A stretch of DNA of 64,000 bases from positions 1-64,000 of the forward strand of contig NZ_JAWZSQ010000012.1 in assembly GCF_034096925.1 (NCBI RefSeq). The letters are read 5' to 3'. The first letter of the stretch is position 1; every line of letters starts with the position of its first letter. Below, one piece after another: positions 1 through 9,336 of the stretch. Position numbers and translations under genes: made by a program. This stretch comes from Patulibacter defluvii (GTDB taxonomy: Bacteria > Actinomycetota > Thermoleophilia > Solirubrobacterales > Solirubrobacteraceae). The notes under the pieces were generated by a model. That model saw nothing but the letters and a program-made list of their open reading frames with translations. It was not told the origin of the DNA and did not search any database.

Positions 1-198
1 GCGCCGGCGGGTTCGGATCCGTATCTGCGGGTCTATGGCGTGACGCGTGAGGGGTGGTTGTTCGAGACGTTGACCGATGTCGCGAACAACACCCCTTGGG
101 GGTCGTACGGGCTCGGGCCGGTGCGGCTCGCGGCCGGCCGCCTGAGCGCCTTCCGCACGCCCGACGGACGGCAGCACGTCTACGGCGTGAAGCCGTGA
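1..198 (+). CDS. C-terminal fragment of an unidentified protein (5' end outside window)
   Basis: An open frame runs from base 1 to a TGA at 196-198 and encodes the last 65 residues of a protein whose start lies upstream. The fragment has two similar beta-strand-like stretches, one around 'LRVYGVTREGWLFE' and one around 'LSAFRTPDGRQHVYGV'. This spacing is reminiscent of blades in lectin-like beta-propellers, but the fragment is too short to assign a family. The gene converges on the glycosyltransferase gene whose stop is 5 bases away. The reading frame is supported by its uninterrupted run to the window edge; the function is unknown. Confidence 0.5.
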   Translation, partial: APAGSDPYLRVYGVTREGWLFETLTDVANNTPWGSYGLGPVRLAAGRLSAFRTPDGRQHVYGVKP

Positions 199-202
199 CC
201 GA

Positions 203-2071
203 TCAGATCCACTGCATTCGGTCGCGCTCGATCTCGGCCAGCGCGTCGCCGGCGGGCCGGTTCGCCCCCGGCCGCGTGCGCGGCCGGCCGAGCAGCGTCT
301 CCGGAATCGCGAGGCCGAAGCGCCGGCCCGAGGCGAGTGCGGAGAAGGCCGCTCCCCTGGCCTGAGCGGTGAGCGTGTCGACGGCGTCCGGCGCCACCAG
401 CAGCACGGTTCCGCCGAGGTCGCGTTCGGGCAGCAACTCGGTGGCGTCGTTGGCGATCGGCACCGCGCTGGGAGCACGGCCGGTGCCGCGGGCGGTGACG
501 TAGGCCGGGCCGCCATCACGAGCGAGCAGCCCGAGCCCGCGCGGAACGAACGACGGCTCGAACCGGTCGCCGGCGCGGAGCAGGAGCACGGCGCCGTCGC
601 GTCGGCGAGCGGCGATGCCGGTCCGAAACGCACCATCGTCGTCGGTCGCCGCGGGCAGGAGCTGCAGGGCATCGATCCGGTCCAGGGCGTCAAGGGCGAC
701 GCGTCGCGGGTCGTCGGCGACCACGATGGTCTCGACCGGCGTCCCCGGGATCGCCGCGATGGCGTCGAGCGTGGGCGTGAGCGGCGTGCTGTCGTTGGCG
801 ACGACGACCGCGGTCAGCTCGTCCGCGGCCTTCGGTTCGGCGACGGCGACCGCGGCAACCTCGTCCAGGAGCCGTCGGTACGCGGCGGTGAAGGCCCCCG
901 GATCGGGCAGCGCCGCCGACTGGGGGGCCCGTGACGCGATCATCCGGTCGACGGCGCCGGGGTCCGCGGCGAGCGCCTCGATCGCGGCGGCGAGGGCGTG
1001 GTGGTCCGTCCCCTCGGCGACCCATCCGGATCCCTGAGCCACCGCGTCCTCCAGGCCACCGACGGGCGTGACGAGCAGCGGACGGTTCTGCTGGAGCGCT
1101 TCGCGGGCCACGTACCCGTAGCTCTCGAACCGAGAGGGGAGGACGACGAGGTGGTGCGCGGCGTAGACCGAGGACAGCGCGTCGTGCGGGACCTCGTCCC
1201 GGATCGCGATTCGGGGGTCGCCGTCGCTCAGGCGGTCGAGCTCCGCCCGCATCGAACCGCCGCCGGGCGCGGTCGGCGTGTCCCGGCCGACGACGGTCAG
1301 TCGTAGCCGCGGGTCGTCGACCTCCCGCAAGGCAGCCACCAGGGCGCGTACGCCCTTGCGTTCCTCGAGCCGACCGACGAACAACAGCCGCAGGCCGTTG
1401 CCCGCGGGCGGAGGGTCACTGGGAACCGCGTCGACTTCGCTGCTCGCGAGCGGCATCGGGACGATTCGGCTGGCCGCCAGCCCGTCGCGGCCGTAGAAGC
1501 GCTCGTAGGTCTCGAAGGTCTTCGCGCTCGGTGTCAGCAGTGCGTCTGCGAACCGCAGGGCGTGACGTTCGAGCGCCATCGTGTAGCGGCCGACGTCGTC
1601 GTGGTGCGCGACACCGTTGAGGACGGCGGTGAGCTCCCAGGTCGTATGCAGGCGAACGCAGACGCGTGGGGCCGGATCGCCGGCGCTGCCGGCTCTCACC
1701 GCGTCGACGACCACGGCCGCGTCGCCACCGTAGTCGGCCAACTCGATCAGGTCGACCGGGCGTCGTTCGTGGATGCTGCGGAGCGCCTGCCACAACGAGT
1801 CGGCGACCGCGTGCGCCCGGCTGGCGAAGGGCGACAGATCGCCGCCGACGACGTCAGGCGCCCAGGCGAACTGCACATGCGGGTCGAACGGCAGCTCGCC
1901 GCTGTCGGCCAGCTGTCGGTGATGGGCACGGAAACGCTCCGGCAGGAGCACCGTGACGTCCATGTCCCGCGCGAGCAGGTTCGCTGCGTCGCGCACGTAG
2001 CGACCGAGCCCTCCGCCGCCGACGAACGGCCAGACTTCCTGAGAGGCGAGGACGACGTGGGGGCGGGACAC
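203..2071 (-). CDS. GT4 glycosyltransferase with degenerate C-terminal GT2-like domain
   Basis: This is a cytoplasmic glycosyltransferase of about 622 aa. The N-terminal 400 residues are a GT4 (GT-B) enzyme: it opens 'PHVVLASQEVWPFVGGGG', has the donor-binding 'FVGRLEERKG', and has the E-x7-E region 'SRFESYGYVAREALQ'. Residues of about 430-620 resemble a GT2 domain, but the DxD metal site is missing ('LLRAGDRFEP' where the divergent neighbour has 'LPLDADNVLEP'), so that half is probably non-catalytic. I chose the GTG at 2071 because homology begins there. A TAGAGT -10-like hexamer lies 7 bases upstream and no Shine-Dalgarno is visible, suggesting a leaderless transcript. A longer frame extends to 2269 but adds unlikely sequence. 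The sugar substrate is unknown. Confidence 0.85.
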   Translation of the reverse strand: MSRPHVVLASQEVWPFVGGGGLGRYVRDAANLLARDMDVTVLLPERFRAHHRQLADSGELPFDPHVQFAWAPDVVGGDLSPFASRAHAVADSLWQALRSIHERRPVDLIELADYGGDAAVVVDAVRAGSAGDPAPRVCVRLHTTWELTAVLNGVAHHDDVGRYTMALERHALRFADALLTPSAKTFETYERFYGRDGLAASRIVPMPLASSEVDAVPSDPPPAGNGLRLLFVGRLEERKGVRALVAALREVDDPRLRLTVVGRDTPTAPGGGSMRAELDRLSDGDPRIAIRDEVPHDALSSVYAAHHLVVLPSRFESYGYVAREALQQNRPLLVTPVGGLEDAVAQGSGWVAEGTDHHALAAAIEALAADPGAVDRMIASRAPQSAALPDPGAFTAAYRRLLDEVAAVAVAEPKAADELTAVVVANDSTPLTPTLDAIAAIPGTPVETIVVADDPRRVALDALDRIDALQLLPAATDDDGAFRTGIAARRRDGAVLLLRAGDRFEPSFVPRGLGLLARDGGPAYVTARGTGRAPSAVPIANDATELLPERDLGGTVLLVAPDAVDTLTAQARGAAFSALASGRRFGLAIPETLLGRPRTRPGANRPAGDALAEIERDRMQWI

Positions 2072-2291
2072 CTGCGGGACTCTAGTTTCCACGCGGAGGC
2101 CGGGCGCCGACCGCTGGCATGGTGCCCCGGCGTGCCCTAGACTCCGCGAGGTTCGAAGGGTCCTCGCGGGTCGTCGGCAGTCCTCGGAGACATGACGTCC
2201 CGGCGTCTGCGGCGCACGAACGGTCAAGGGGTCGGTCATCGACGCAGCACGCGTCAACAACAGCAACAACGGAGCACCGGGGCGCGGTGAG

Positions 2292-4316
2292 GTGTCGTCG
2301 GCGGTTTCCGCGCGGTCGCAGCGGGGGCCTGGCGGGCGTCCGCAGATCGTCCTCGCGACCCGCGAGCTGTTCCCCTTCGCCGGTCCCTTCGGTTGGAGCG
2401 GGATCGGGGCCTACGTCGCCGAGACAGCTGTTGCGCTGGCGCCGATCGCGGACGTCACGCTGGTCGTCGCCGACTGGTTGCGGAGCGACTACGATCGGGC
2501 ACGGGCGACCAACGACCCTCGTGCTGAGCTGGGCGGGGCTCGGATCGCGTGGGTCGCGGTGCCCGAGCCGGCCGAGGAACAGGGCTACTTCGCTCACATG
2601 CAGCTGTACGGGGCTCGCGTCCTCGAACGGATCCGCGAGCTGTTTCCGTTCGAAGGCCCCGACCTGATCGAGTTCTGCGACTACCTCGGCGAGGGCTTCG
2701 TCACTGCCGAGGCACGCCGTGCCGGCGATCCGCTGCTGGCCGAGACCCTGATCGCCGTTCGCCTCCACACCAGCCTCGACATCTGTCACGCGCTCAACGA
2801 GCATCGCGAGCGTCGCTTCGACACTCGCGTGAACCGCGAGCTCGAGCGGCGAACCCTGGAGCAGGCTGACGTCCTTCTCCACGGCGGTGGTGACGTGCTC
2901 GACACCTACCGTCGTTGGTACGGGCCCGGCCTGGCGCCGGCGGTTCGCGTCCGCCACCCGCTCACGACCGTTGGCGCCGAGCCCGGACCGGCGCCGGACG
3001 GGCCGCTGCGCCTGCTCTACATCGGGCGGCTCGAGCGGCGCAAGGGCCTGAACGAGCTGATCGAGGCGATGACTGCGGTCGGTGGCGCCTGGACGCTGTC
3101 GCTGGTCGGCGGAGACAGCCCGACGGCGCCCCGGGGCGAGTCGATGCGAGCGGCGCTGGAGCGCGCGATCGCGGGCGACGAGCGGGTGCGGTTCGTCGAC
3201 GCTGTCCCCCGGGAGCAGCTTCCGCAACTGATCGCCGATCACGACGCCGTGGTGCTCCCCTCGCGCTGGGAGTGCTGGCCCTACGTCGGATTGGAAGCGA
3301 TGCTGGCCGGGATCCCGCTGATCGGGACGCCGGTCGGAGGCCTCACCGAGATGGTCCAGGAAGGGGTCTCCGGGTGGACCACCGGCGGCACCGACGCCGA
3401 GTCCCTGATGACGACGCTGAGCCCGTTGATCCAAGATCCGGCGCGGGTCCGGTCCTTGCGGGGCAGCAGCGTCTTGCGCAAGCACGTGGCGGGCCTGGTG
3501 GACGCCGACGGAATCCGGTCGTCCTACTCCCACCTGCTGCACGACCGCCCGCGGGAAGTGCCGGGCCGCCGTCCGCGGCCCGCCGGTGCCGTCGATCCGT
3601 TGGTCTCGGTCGTCATCCCCTACTACCGGATGCACCGGTTCCTGGAGGACGCGGTCGCGTCGGCCTTTGCGCAGCGCTACCAACGGATCGAGGTGATCGT
3701 CGTCAACGACGGCTCGTTCAGCCCGCAGGATCGGGCCCTCGCCGAGATCGCGAGCCGCTGGCCGGTCGCCGTTCTCTCCCGACCCAACGGCGGGCTGGCC
3801 TCGGCCCGGAACTTCGGGATCGGCCAGTCGCGGGGACGTTACGTGCTGCCGTTGGACGCTGACAACGTGCTCGAACCAGAGTTCGTGGAGCGCTGCGTCG
3901 CGGTGCTCGAGCACGATCCGCAGACGGCGTACGTGACGTCGTGGAACCGCTACGTCGATCAGAACGGCACGCCGATGCCGGCGCCTGACATCGGCTATCA
4001 CCCGCTCGGCAACTGGTGCCCGCTGGTCGAGGAACGGAACGTCGCGGGCGACGGCACCGCCGTGCTGCGGCGCTCGGTGTTCGACCGTCATCGCTATCCG
4101 CCGGAGATGACGGCTTACGAGGATTGGGCGTTGTACCGGCTCCTGCACCGGAGCGGGCTCCACGGTCGAGTGATCCCCGAGCGTCTGTGGCGCTATCGGG
4201 TGCGGCAGGACTCGATGCTGCACACGATCGACGAGCGAGACGCACAGCGGCTGCTCGCGGAGAAGGACGCTGTGATCCTGAAGGAGGAGATGACGTGGAC
4301 GTCGACGAGCGCCTGA
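2292..4316 (+). CDS. Bifunctional GT4-GT2 glycosyltransferase
   Basis: A 674-aa protein with two fused glycosyltransferases, likely building a surface polysaccharide or protein glycan. Residues of about 15-400 are GT4: 'LYIGRLERRKGLNELIEAM' binds the nucleotide sugar and 'SRWECWPYVGLEAMLAG' holds the E-x7-E motif. Residues of about 435-665 are a complete GT2 (GT-A) domain, with 'VSVVIPYYRMHRFLEDA', 'VIVVNDGS', 'GGLASARNFGI' and a DAD metal site in 'LPLDADNVLEP'. It is paralogous to and divergent from the 203-2071 gene, which has lost the GT2 active site. The GTG start is the first in frame. Its last 22 bases overlap the downstream methyltransferase gene, indicating an operon. Confidence 0.88.
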   Translation: MSSAVSARSQRGPGGRPQIVLATRELFPFAGPFGWSGIGAYVAETAVALAPIADVTLVVADWLRSDYDRARATNDPRAELGGARIAWVAVPEPAEEQGYFAHMQLYGARVLERIRELFPFEGPDLIEFCDYLGEGFVTAEARRAGDPLLAETLIAVRLHTSLDICHALNEHRERRFDTRVNRELERRTLEQADVLLHGGGDVLDTYRRWYGPGLAPAVRVRHPLTTVGAEPGPAPDGPLRLLYIGRLERRKGLNELIEAMTAVGGAWTLSLVGGDSPTAPRGESMRAALERAIAGDERVRFVDAVPREQLPQLIADHDAVVLPSRWECWPYVGLEAMLAGIPLIGTPVGGLTEMVQEGVSGWTTGGTDAESLMTTLSPLIQDPARVRSLRGSSVLRKHVAGLVDADGIRSSYSHLLHDRPREVPGRRPRPAGAVDPLVSVVIPYYRMHRFLEDAVASAFAQRYQRIEVIVVNDGSFSPQDRALAEIASRWPVAVLSRPNGGLASARNFGIGQSRGRYVLPLDADNVLEPEFVERCVAVLEHDPQTAYVTSWNRYVDQNGTPMPAPDIGYHPLGNWCPLVEERNVAGDGTAVLRRSVFDRHRYPPEMTAYEDWALYRLLHRSGLHGRVIPERLWRYRVRQDSMLHTIDERDAQRLLAEKDAVILKEEMTWTSTSA

Positions 4317-5284
4317 GCCTCGAGGCCGTCAGCGCCAATACGCTGATCGCGGCCGAGCACCGCCACCGCTACGAGGTGGCGGCTCGCGCGGTCGTCGGTC
4401 AGCGCGTTGTCGATCTCTGCTGCGGGGTCGGCTACGGGACCGCGATGCTGGCGGAGGGGGCGCTCTCCGTCGTCGGCGTCGATCGTGCGGCGGCCGCCAC
4501 CGACGCGGGTCGCGCGAGCTGCGAGCGGGCTGGTCTCGACAACGTGACGTTCGTGACGGCGGATGCGCTGGGGTACCTCCGGAGTCTCGTCTCGGGTGAG
4601 GTCGACGTGGTGGTGTGCTTCGAGGGGCTCGAGCACCTGCCCGAGCTCGACCGGGTGGTCGACGAGCTGGCGCGGCTCGCGTCATCGGGAACGGCGATCG
4701 TGACGTCGGTGCCGAACAGCGCGACGCTCGGCGAGGAGAACGACTTCCACCTGACGGACTTCGATCTGCCGTCGGCGGAGGCATTGGCGGTGCGGATTCC
4801 CGGCGCGTGGATCGCGTACCAGACCCACGCCGAGGGCTCGTTGATCCGGACGGCCGAGACTGACGACGTCGACGCGCGGGTGCGGCTCGGCGGAGAGCAC
4901 GACCTGGACTGGGCGAACTCGTTCCTGGTCGTGGCCGGGATCGACCAGCGTCGCCTGCTGCCGGTCGAGGACGCGAACCTGCAGCTGACAGTCTCGCCGG
5001 TCAACCACCGTTACATGCGCCACCTGGAGCAGGCGAACCGCGAACTCTGGGCCACGAACATGCGGTTGGGCCGCGAACGGCTGGGGCGGGTCGCTCGGGA
5101 CGCCGGCGACACGGAACAGCGAGACCGCGACCCGTCCGATGTGACCCGGATCGCCGATCTCGAGGCCCAGCTCGCGAGCGCGATCCGTGAGCGGGACGAG
5201 CATCGACGCGCCTGGATCGTCGTCCGGCACAGTCGCCTGACGCGGGTTGCCGCTCGCCTGGCCGGCCACAGGTTCGACCGATGA
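4295..5284 (+). CDS. SAM-dependent class I methyltransferase with coiled-coil tail
   Basis: A 329-aa class I methyltransferase. Motif I is 'VVDLCCGVGYGTAML', the acidic end of beta-2 is 'VVGVDRAA', and the post-motif region is 'CFEGLEHLPE', as in Methyltransf_11/23 enzymes. Residues of about 240-329 form a likely coiled coil ('LEAQLASAIRERDEHRRAW') and a basic end, similar to tails on polysaccharide-locus enzymes. The GTG start is fixed by a near-perfect Shine-Dalgarno (AAGGAGGAGA, 4281-4290) that lies inside the end of the upstream glycosyltransferase gene, so translation is coupled. Its stop overlaps the next start as ATGA. It probably methylates a glycan or glycolipid; the substrate is not deducible. 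Confidence 0.85.
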   Translation: MDVDERLSLEAVSANTLIAAEHRHRYEVAARAVVGQRVVDLCCGVGYGTAMLAEGALSVVGVDRAAAATDAGRASCERAGLDNVTFVTADALGYLRSLVSGEVDVVVCFEGLEHLPELDRVVDELARLASSGTAIVTSVPNSATLGEENDFHLTDFDLPSAEALAVRIPGAWIAYQTHAEGSLIRTAETDDVDARVRLGGEHDLDWANSFLVVAGIDQRRLLPVEDANLQLTVSPVNHRYMRHLEQANRELWATNMRLGRERLGRVARDAGDTEQRDRDPSDVTRIADLEAQLASAIRERDEHRRAWIVVRHSRLTRVAARLAGHRFDR

Positions 5285-6174
5285 CGCGGCCCATGAACGG
5301 CTCGGCCGCCGACTCACGAGACGATGCCTTTGCTCTGCTGGCCGATCAGGTCTGGCAGATGAGCTACGGCGAGCGCCTGGCGATCGAGGGGCTGCTGTCC
5401 GCGCTGAGTCCGTCGTTGGCGGTCGAGATCGGCACCGCCGAAGGCGCCAGCCTGCGTCGGATCGCCGCCCACAGCGCGGAGGTCCACTCCTTCGATCTGG
5501 TCCAGCCCCAGCTCGAGTTGCCGCCCCACGTTCACCTGCACTCCGGCGACTCGCATCAGCTGCTCCCCGAGGTGCTGGCCGGCTTCGCCACCGAGGGTCG
5601 CAACGTCGACTTCGTGCTGGTCGACGGCGACCACTCGGCCGAGGGCGTCCGCCGCGACGTCGAGGACCTTCTCGCGTCGCCGGCGATCTCGCGAACGATC
5701 ATCGTCACCCACGACACCGGCAACGAACGCGTTCGGGCGGGCCTTGACGCCGTCGCCTACGGCGCGTGGCCCAAGGTTGCGCACGTCGACCTGGACCTGG
5801 TGCCGGGACACCTGGGACGTGAGCGGTTCCCTGGTGAGCTGTGGTATGGCCTTGGCGTCATCGTCGTCGACGCCCGACGGGGAGCTTACGGCCAGCCCGA
5901 CCCGGTCCAGCGCGACCGCTACCACGGAGGGGAGCTGCTCGCGCTGGCCCGCGACGTCCTCTCCGCGGGCGGACCTCCGCCCCCGGCGCTGGTTGCCGCC
6001 AACGCCCGCGTGGCCGAGCTCGAAGCGACGGTCGCTGGACTGCGGGGCGAGGTCGAGCATCATCGCGCGCTGTGGCAGGCGCTGATGGCGTCCCCGAGCT
6101 GGCGGGCCACGGCGCCGCTGCGGCTGGCGAAGCGGCTGGTGGCGCGCCGACGGTCACCAGCCGAAGACGCGTGA
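5281..6174 (+). CDS. Methyltransf_24 / CmcI-like class I methyltransferase
   Basis: A 297-aa protein. A Rossmann motif 'AVEIGTAEGASLRRIA' at about residues 40-55 is followed by 'FVLVDGDHSAEGVRRDVE' and a 'THDTGN' motif, the arrangement seen in Methyltransf_24 and cephalosporin-hydroxylase-like proteins acting on sugars in surface-glycan clusters. The C-terminus has a short coiled coil ('VAELEATVAGLRGEVE') then 'SPSWRATAPLRLAKRL', a tail I associate with enzymes of cell-surface polysaccharide loci. The ATG overlaps the preceding stop by 4 bases, so it belongs to the 2292-6174 operon. Its 3' end overlaps the convergent methyltransferase gene by 21 bases. Confidence 0.8.
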   Translation: MTRPMNGSAADSRDDAFALLADQVWQMSYGERLAIEGLLSALSPSLAVEIGTAEGASLRRIAAHSAEVHSFDLVQPQLELPPHVHLHSGDSHQLLPEVLAGFATEGRNVDFVLVDGDHSAEGVRRDVEDLLASPAISRTIIVTHDTGNERVRAGLDAVAYGAWPKVAHVDLDLVPGHLGRERFPGELWYGLGVIVVDARRGAYGQPDPVQRDRYHGGELLALARDVLSAGGPPPPALVAANARVAELEATVAGLRGEVEHHRALWQALMASPSWRATAPLRLAKRLVARRRSPAEDA

Positions 6175-7395
6175 GCTGCCCCAGCCGTCGAGGCCGGTTG
6201 GGGCCCCAGGCGCAGCGGCATAGCCGACGAAGGTGAGCTCGCCGCCGCCGGCGAGCGACAGCTCGACGTGATCGGTCACCCAAGGCAGTGCGGCGACGGC
6301 ATGCCACGGCGGCGTACCGAGACGGTTGCGGAGCCCGAGGGGGCTGAGCGTCCGATCGCCGACATGGACTCGGACAGCGTGCCGCGGATCCTCGCTGGCG
6401 ATCATGCCTACGTGCAGTTCGTCGGTGGCAGTGGGTAGGCGCACGGGCAGTCGCATCCCCGGGCCGAGGACGATCCGTCCGTCGTCGCGGACCCACGCTG
6501 CGCCCGCTGCATCGGGGTCGATCCGCATCCGCCACGGGCGCACCAGCGCCGGCGGGTCGTCAAGCGGACGGGCGCTCAGGATCGTGTCGATCCAGCTGCG
6601 TGACCAGGCCGGAGGCAGGTCGGGCCTCCAGCCGTCCATCATCGCGGCCAGCTGGAGCTCCTCCCAGAGGACCGGTCGGACGCCGTAGAGCGATTCGGCG
6701 TAGCTCGACGCCACGGTTCGCTGCGCGAGGTCGCCGAATACCAGCTCGAACTCGTGGAAGGACACACCACGACCGGCGCGGACCAGGGCCAGGCGCTCGG
6801 CCGCAGCGCCCCCGGCCGCCCGCGCGGCAGCGATGTCCTCGACGAAGGACGCCCGTGGCGAGCGTTCCGCGTAGCGGGCGAGGACGTCCTCGGGCAGACC
6901 GTCGACGAACGGCAGCCGGGAGCTGTGGTGATCGACCGGTGTCAGACGGTTCGGGCATTCGACGATCACGACATGGCCGTCCTCCGCCACCACGTCGCGG
7001 GCCATCTCGAGCACGGCGAGCCGCTCATCCCTCGTCAGGTGCTCGACCACGGCGTAGAGCAGCACCACGTCGATCCGCTGGTCCAGAGCGCGGACCTGGT
7101 CGACGATTCCGCCGACCGGCAGGGCCCGCAGGTCGACGTTGTCGAGGCCGCGCTCCGCCACCCGAAAGCGAGCCTGCTCCACGGCATCGGCGTCGATGTC
7201 GACGCCGATGTGGCGGGCGACGTGGGGTCCGAACGCACAGCTCACAGCGCCTTGGCCACAGCCGTACTCGAGGACGGTCGCGTCGGCCAGCGGAACGTGC
7301 TCGGCGATCCACGGGATCACATGCGAGGTCGCGGTCCTCCAGCGTGCGCTCCATTCGGGATGCTCCGGACCGAACGTCGTCGCCACGGCGGGCAC
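6154..7395 (-). CDS. SAM-dependent methyltransferase with C-terminal extension
   Basis: A protein of about 413 aa. Residues 35-180 are a class I methyltransferase: 'VLEYGCGQGAVSCAF' (motif I), 'IGVDIDADAVEQARFR', and 'VLLYAVVEHLTRDERL' with the catalytic-loop position. The remaining 230 residues are an extension with no recognised domain, perhaps a substrate-binding beta domain ('VRVHVGDRTLSPLG'). Two GTG starts are possible, 7395 and 7386. The latter is preceded by TAGGGT 7 bases upstream and no Shine-Dalgarno, favouring a leaderless start at 7386. It lies 48 bases downstream of the delta-60 genes on the same strand and converges on the other methyltransferases. Confidence 0.8.
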   Translation of the reverse strand: MPAVATTFGPEHPEWSARWRTATSHVIPWIAEHVPLADATVLEYGCGQGAVSCAFGPHVARHIGVDIDADAVEQARFRVAERGLDNVDLRALPVGGIVDQVRALDQRIDVVLLYAVVEHLTRDERLAVLEMARDVVAEDGHVVIVECPNRLTPVDHHSSRLPFVDGLPEDVLARYAERSPRASFVEDIAAARAAGGAAAERLALVRAGRGVSFHEFELVFGDLAQRTVASSYAESLYGVRPVLWEELQLAAMMDGWRPDLPPAWSRSWIDTILSARPLDDPPALVRPWRMRIDPDAAGAAWVRDDGRIVLGPGMRLPVRLPTATDELHVGMIASEDPRHAVRVHVGDRTLSPLGLRNRLGTPPWHAVAALPWVTDHVELSLAGGGELTFVGYAAAPGAPTGLDGWGSSRVFGW

Positions 7396-7443
7396 CCTAC
7401 CGTGGCGGCGCGCTCGGGCAGGTGGGCGATCGGAGCCGGCCCG

Positions 7444-9336
7444 TCATCGGACGGTGAAGCCGATCCGCGCGACCGTGCCGCCGGCCACGCGGACGACCAA
7501 GCGGTAACGGCCGCGCCGCAGCGACTTGCCGAGCAATCGGCGCGTGACGGTTCGCCGGTTGTTCCCGGCGACGCCGCTGAACGACACCTTGCCGGCGACC
7601 GCGACCACCCGGGTGCACCGGGGACGCCGAGCATTGCGCGGCGTCGGCGCGCGACAGACAGAGCGAGCAGGGCGCCCGACCTGCTGACGCCGACCGGGCA
7701 ACAACCGCTCGACGGTCAAGGTCGAACGCGCCGCCGCGTCGAGCCTGAAACGCAGCTGCGCGCGCGTGCGGCTGGTGAGTGTGCGCGGCCGCAGCGACGC
7801 ATCGAAGATCCGGGCCGCCGGGGAGCCCGCTCCTCCGCCGGCGCCGCCATTCGCCGGTTCGCCGCCGGTGCCTCCGTCGCCGTCCGGCCCGCCGCCACCC
7901 GGAGCCGGCTCCGGGATCGCGGTGAAGAGCGCGATGACTCCGCGCGTGGCGGAGGGCGTCACGCCGCCCAGGTTGCTGCCAGCGACCCCTGCGCCGACCA
8001 GGTAGCGCCCGTCGGCGGTGCGGGCGAGCGCCTGCAGGCTGCTGCCTGGACCGGTTGTGGCCGGCTCGGCCATACCGTTCACGAAAGCGTAGGTCGTTCC
8101 CGGTTCTTGCGGGAACATCTGGTAGTCGACGCCGAGCGTGGCACCGAAACCCGAGATCGGCGTTCCGGTGACGGCGTCGAGGGCCGTCAACGCCATGATG
8201 CGGTACTGCGAACCCTCCGCGGTGCCGCCGACGTAGACGGTTCGCGGGGTCACCAAAACCGCGGTGGCTCCCGGATAGGGCCTCGTGAGGACCGTGGCGC
8301 TGGGGGGCGCCGCGCGGTTCCAGGCGAAGCCGCCCGACCCGAACGTCGGATCGAGGCCACCTCCCGACGACCGTCGTAGCGCGAAGGCGTCGGCGCTGCT
8401 GCTCACGGCGTTGCTGCCGACACCGATCACGTCGTTGGCCGTCGTCAGCGCGATGCCCTCGACCGACGAGTACGACCCGCCGAGGCCCACGAGAGGGACT
8501 TCGAGCGTCCCGTCCGGCCCCATGCGGCCGATCGCCATCTGTTGGGCCCCGAAGGTGTTGGTGACGCGCCCGCCGAGGACGATCCGGCCGTCGCCCTGGA
8601 CTGCCACCGATCGGCCGACGGATTCCTGCGTTCCCGCGCTGCGCGGCCGCTGCCAGACCCCGTCCCCGTCGAAGCTCGGGTCGGGCTGGCCGCTCGCGTC
8701 CCAGCGGGCGACGGTCGCCGCGTCGGAGCCGTCGTCCAGGCGAGTGGTTCCCGCCACCACCGCTCGCCCGTCCGAGGTCAGGGCCAGCGCGGCTCCGCGG
8801 CTGGCCGCCGCGCGCTGGGCGACCGCGACGCCGCCGCTGCCGTAGCTGCCGTCGAGGTGGCCGTCGGCGGTGAAGCGCTCGGCCAGCAGGCCGACCGCGC
8901 TGCTGCCCTGGAGGAGGGTGCCGCCGACGACGATCCGGCCGTCGGGCTGGAGGGCGATGCCGCTGGCCGAGGAGTTCGTCGCCCCGGCCGCGGGGCCGCT
9001 GAAGGAGACCGGGCCACGGGCGATGCCGCCGTCGCCGAATCCGGGATCGAGCCGACCGTCGCGGAGGTAACGCGCCACGATCAGGCGCGGGCCGCTGGCC
9101 GGGCCCTCCTGGCCGGCCACCAGGAAGCCGTCGCCGTGGGCCACCACCGCCGCGTAGGCGCTGTCGACCGGGCCGAGGACGACCCCGGCGGTCTGCGGGG
9201 GCGCGGCGGCGCCGAAGCTCGGCACCAGCGCACCCGGAGTCCCCGGGGCCGGGGCCCCGGGTGTCGCCGCGCCCGCCGTCGCCGGCAGGGCGGCGAGCGC
9301 CAGGGCGGCGGTCAGGAGGGCGCGACGACGGACCAT
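7444..9336 (-). CDS. Secreted delta-60 repeat protein
   Basis: A 630-aa exported protein. The N-terminus 'MVRRRALLTAALALAALP' plus 'ATAGAA' is a signal peptide. It then carries tandem repeats of about 50-60 residues of the delta-60 (TIGR02608-like) type, such as 'ALQPDGRIVVGG', 'RFTADGHLDGSYGSGG' and 'AVQGDGRIVLGG', which probably form a beta-propeller. A Gly/Pro-rich linker ('PGGGGPDGDGGTGG') leads to a C-terminal Ig-like Arg-rich domain of about 100 residues ending 'RLVVRVAGGTVARIGFTVR'. The ATG overlaps the stop of the upstream delta-60 gene by one base (TGATG), so the two are translationally coupled. The role is probably extracellular; no catalytic motif is visible. Confidence 0.82.
   Translation of the reverse strand: MVRRRALLTAALALAALPATAGAATPGAPAPGTPGALVPSFGAAAPPQTAGVVLGPVDSAYAAVVAHGDGFLVAGQEGPASGPRLIVARYLRDGRLDPGFGDGGIARGPVSFSGPAAGATNSSASGIALQPDGRIVVGGTLLQGSSAVGLLAERFTADGHLDGSYGSGGVAVAQRAAASRGAALALTSDGRAVVAGTTRLDDGSDAATVARWDASGQPDPSFDGDGVWQRPRSAGTQESVGRSVAVQGDGRIVLGGRVTNTFGAQQMAIGRMGPDGTLEVPLVGLGGSYSSVEGIALTTANDVIGVGSNAVSSSADAFALRRSSGGGLDPTFGSGGFAWNRAAPPSATVLTRPYPGATAVLVTPRTVYVGGTAEGSQYRIMALTALDAVTGTPISGFGATLGVDYQMFPQEPGTTYAFVNGMAEPATTGPGSSLQALARTADGRYLVGAGVAGSNLGGVTPSATRGVIALFTAIPEPAPGGGGPDGDGGTGGEPANGGAGGGAGSPAARIFDASLRPRTLTSRTRAQLRFRLDAAARSTLTVERLLPGRRQQVGRPARSVCRAPTPRNARRPRCTRVVAVAGKVSFSGVAGNNRRTVTRRLLGKSLRRGRYRLVVRVAGGTVARIGFTVR

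Noticed and set aside
2072..2269. N-terminal extension of the minus-strand GT4 protein
   Set aside because: The 66 extra residues have no glycosyltransferase similarity, and the GTG at 2071 has a -10-like hexamer just upstream.
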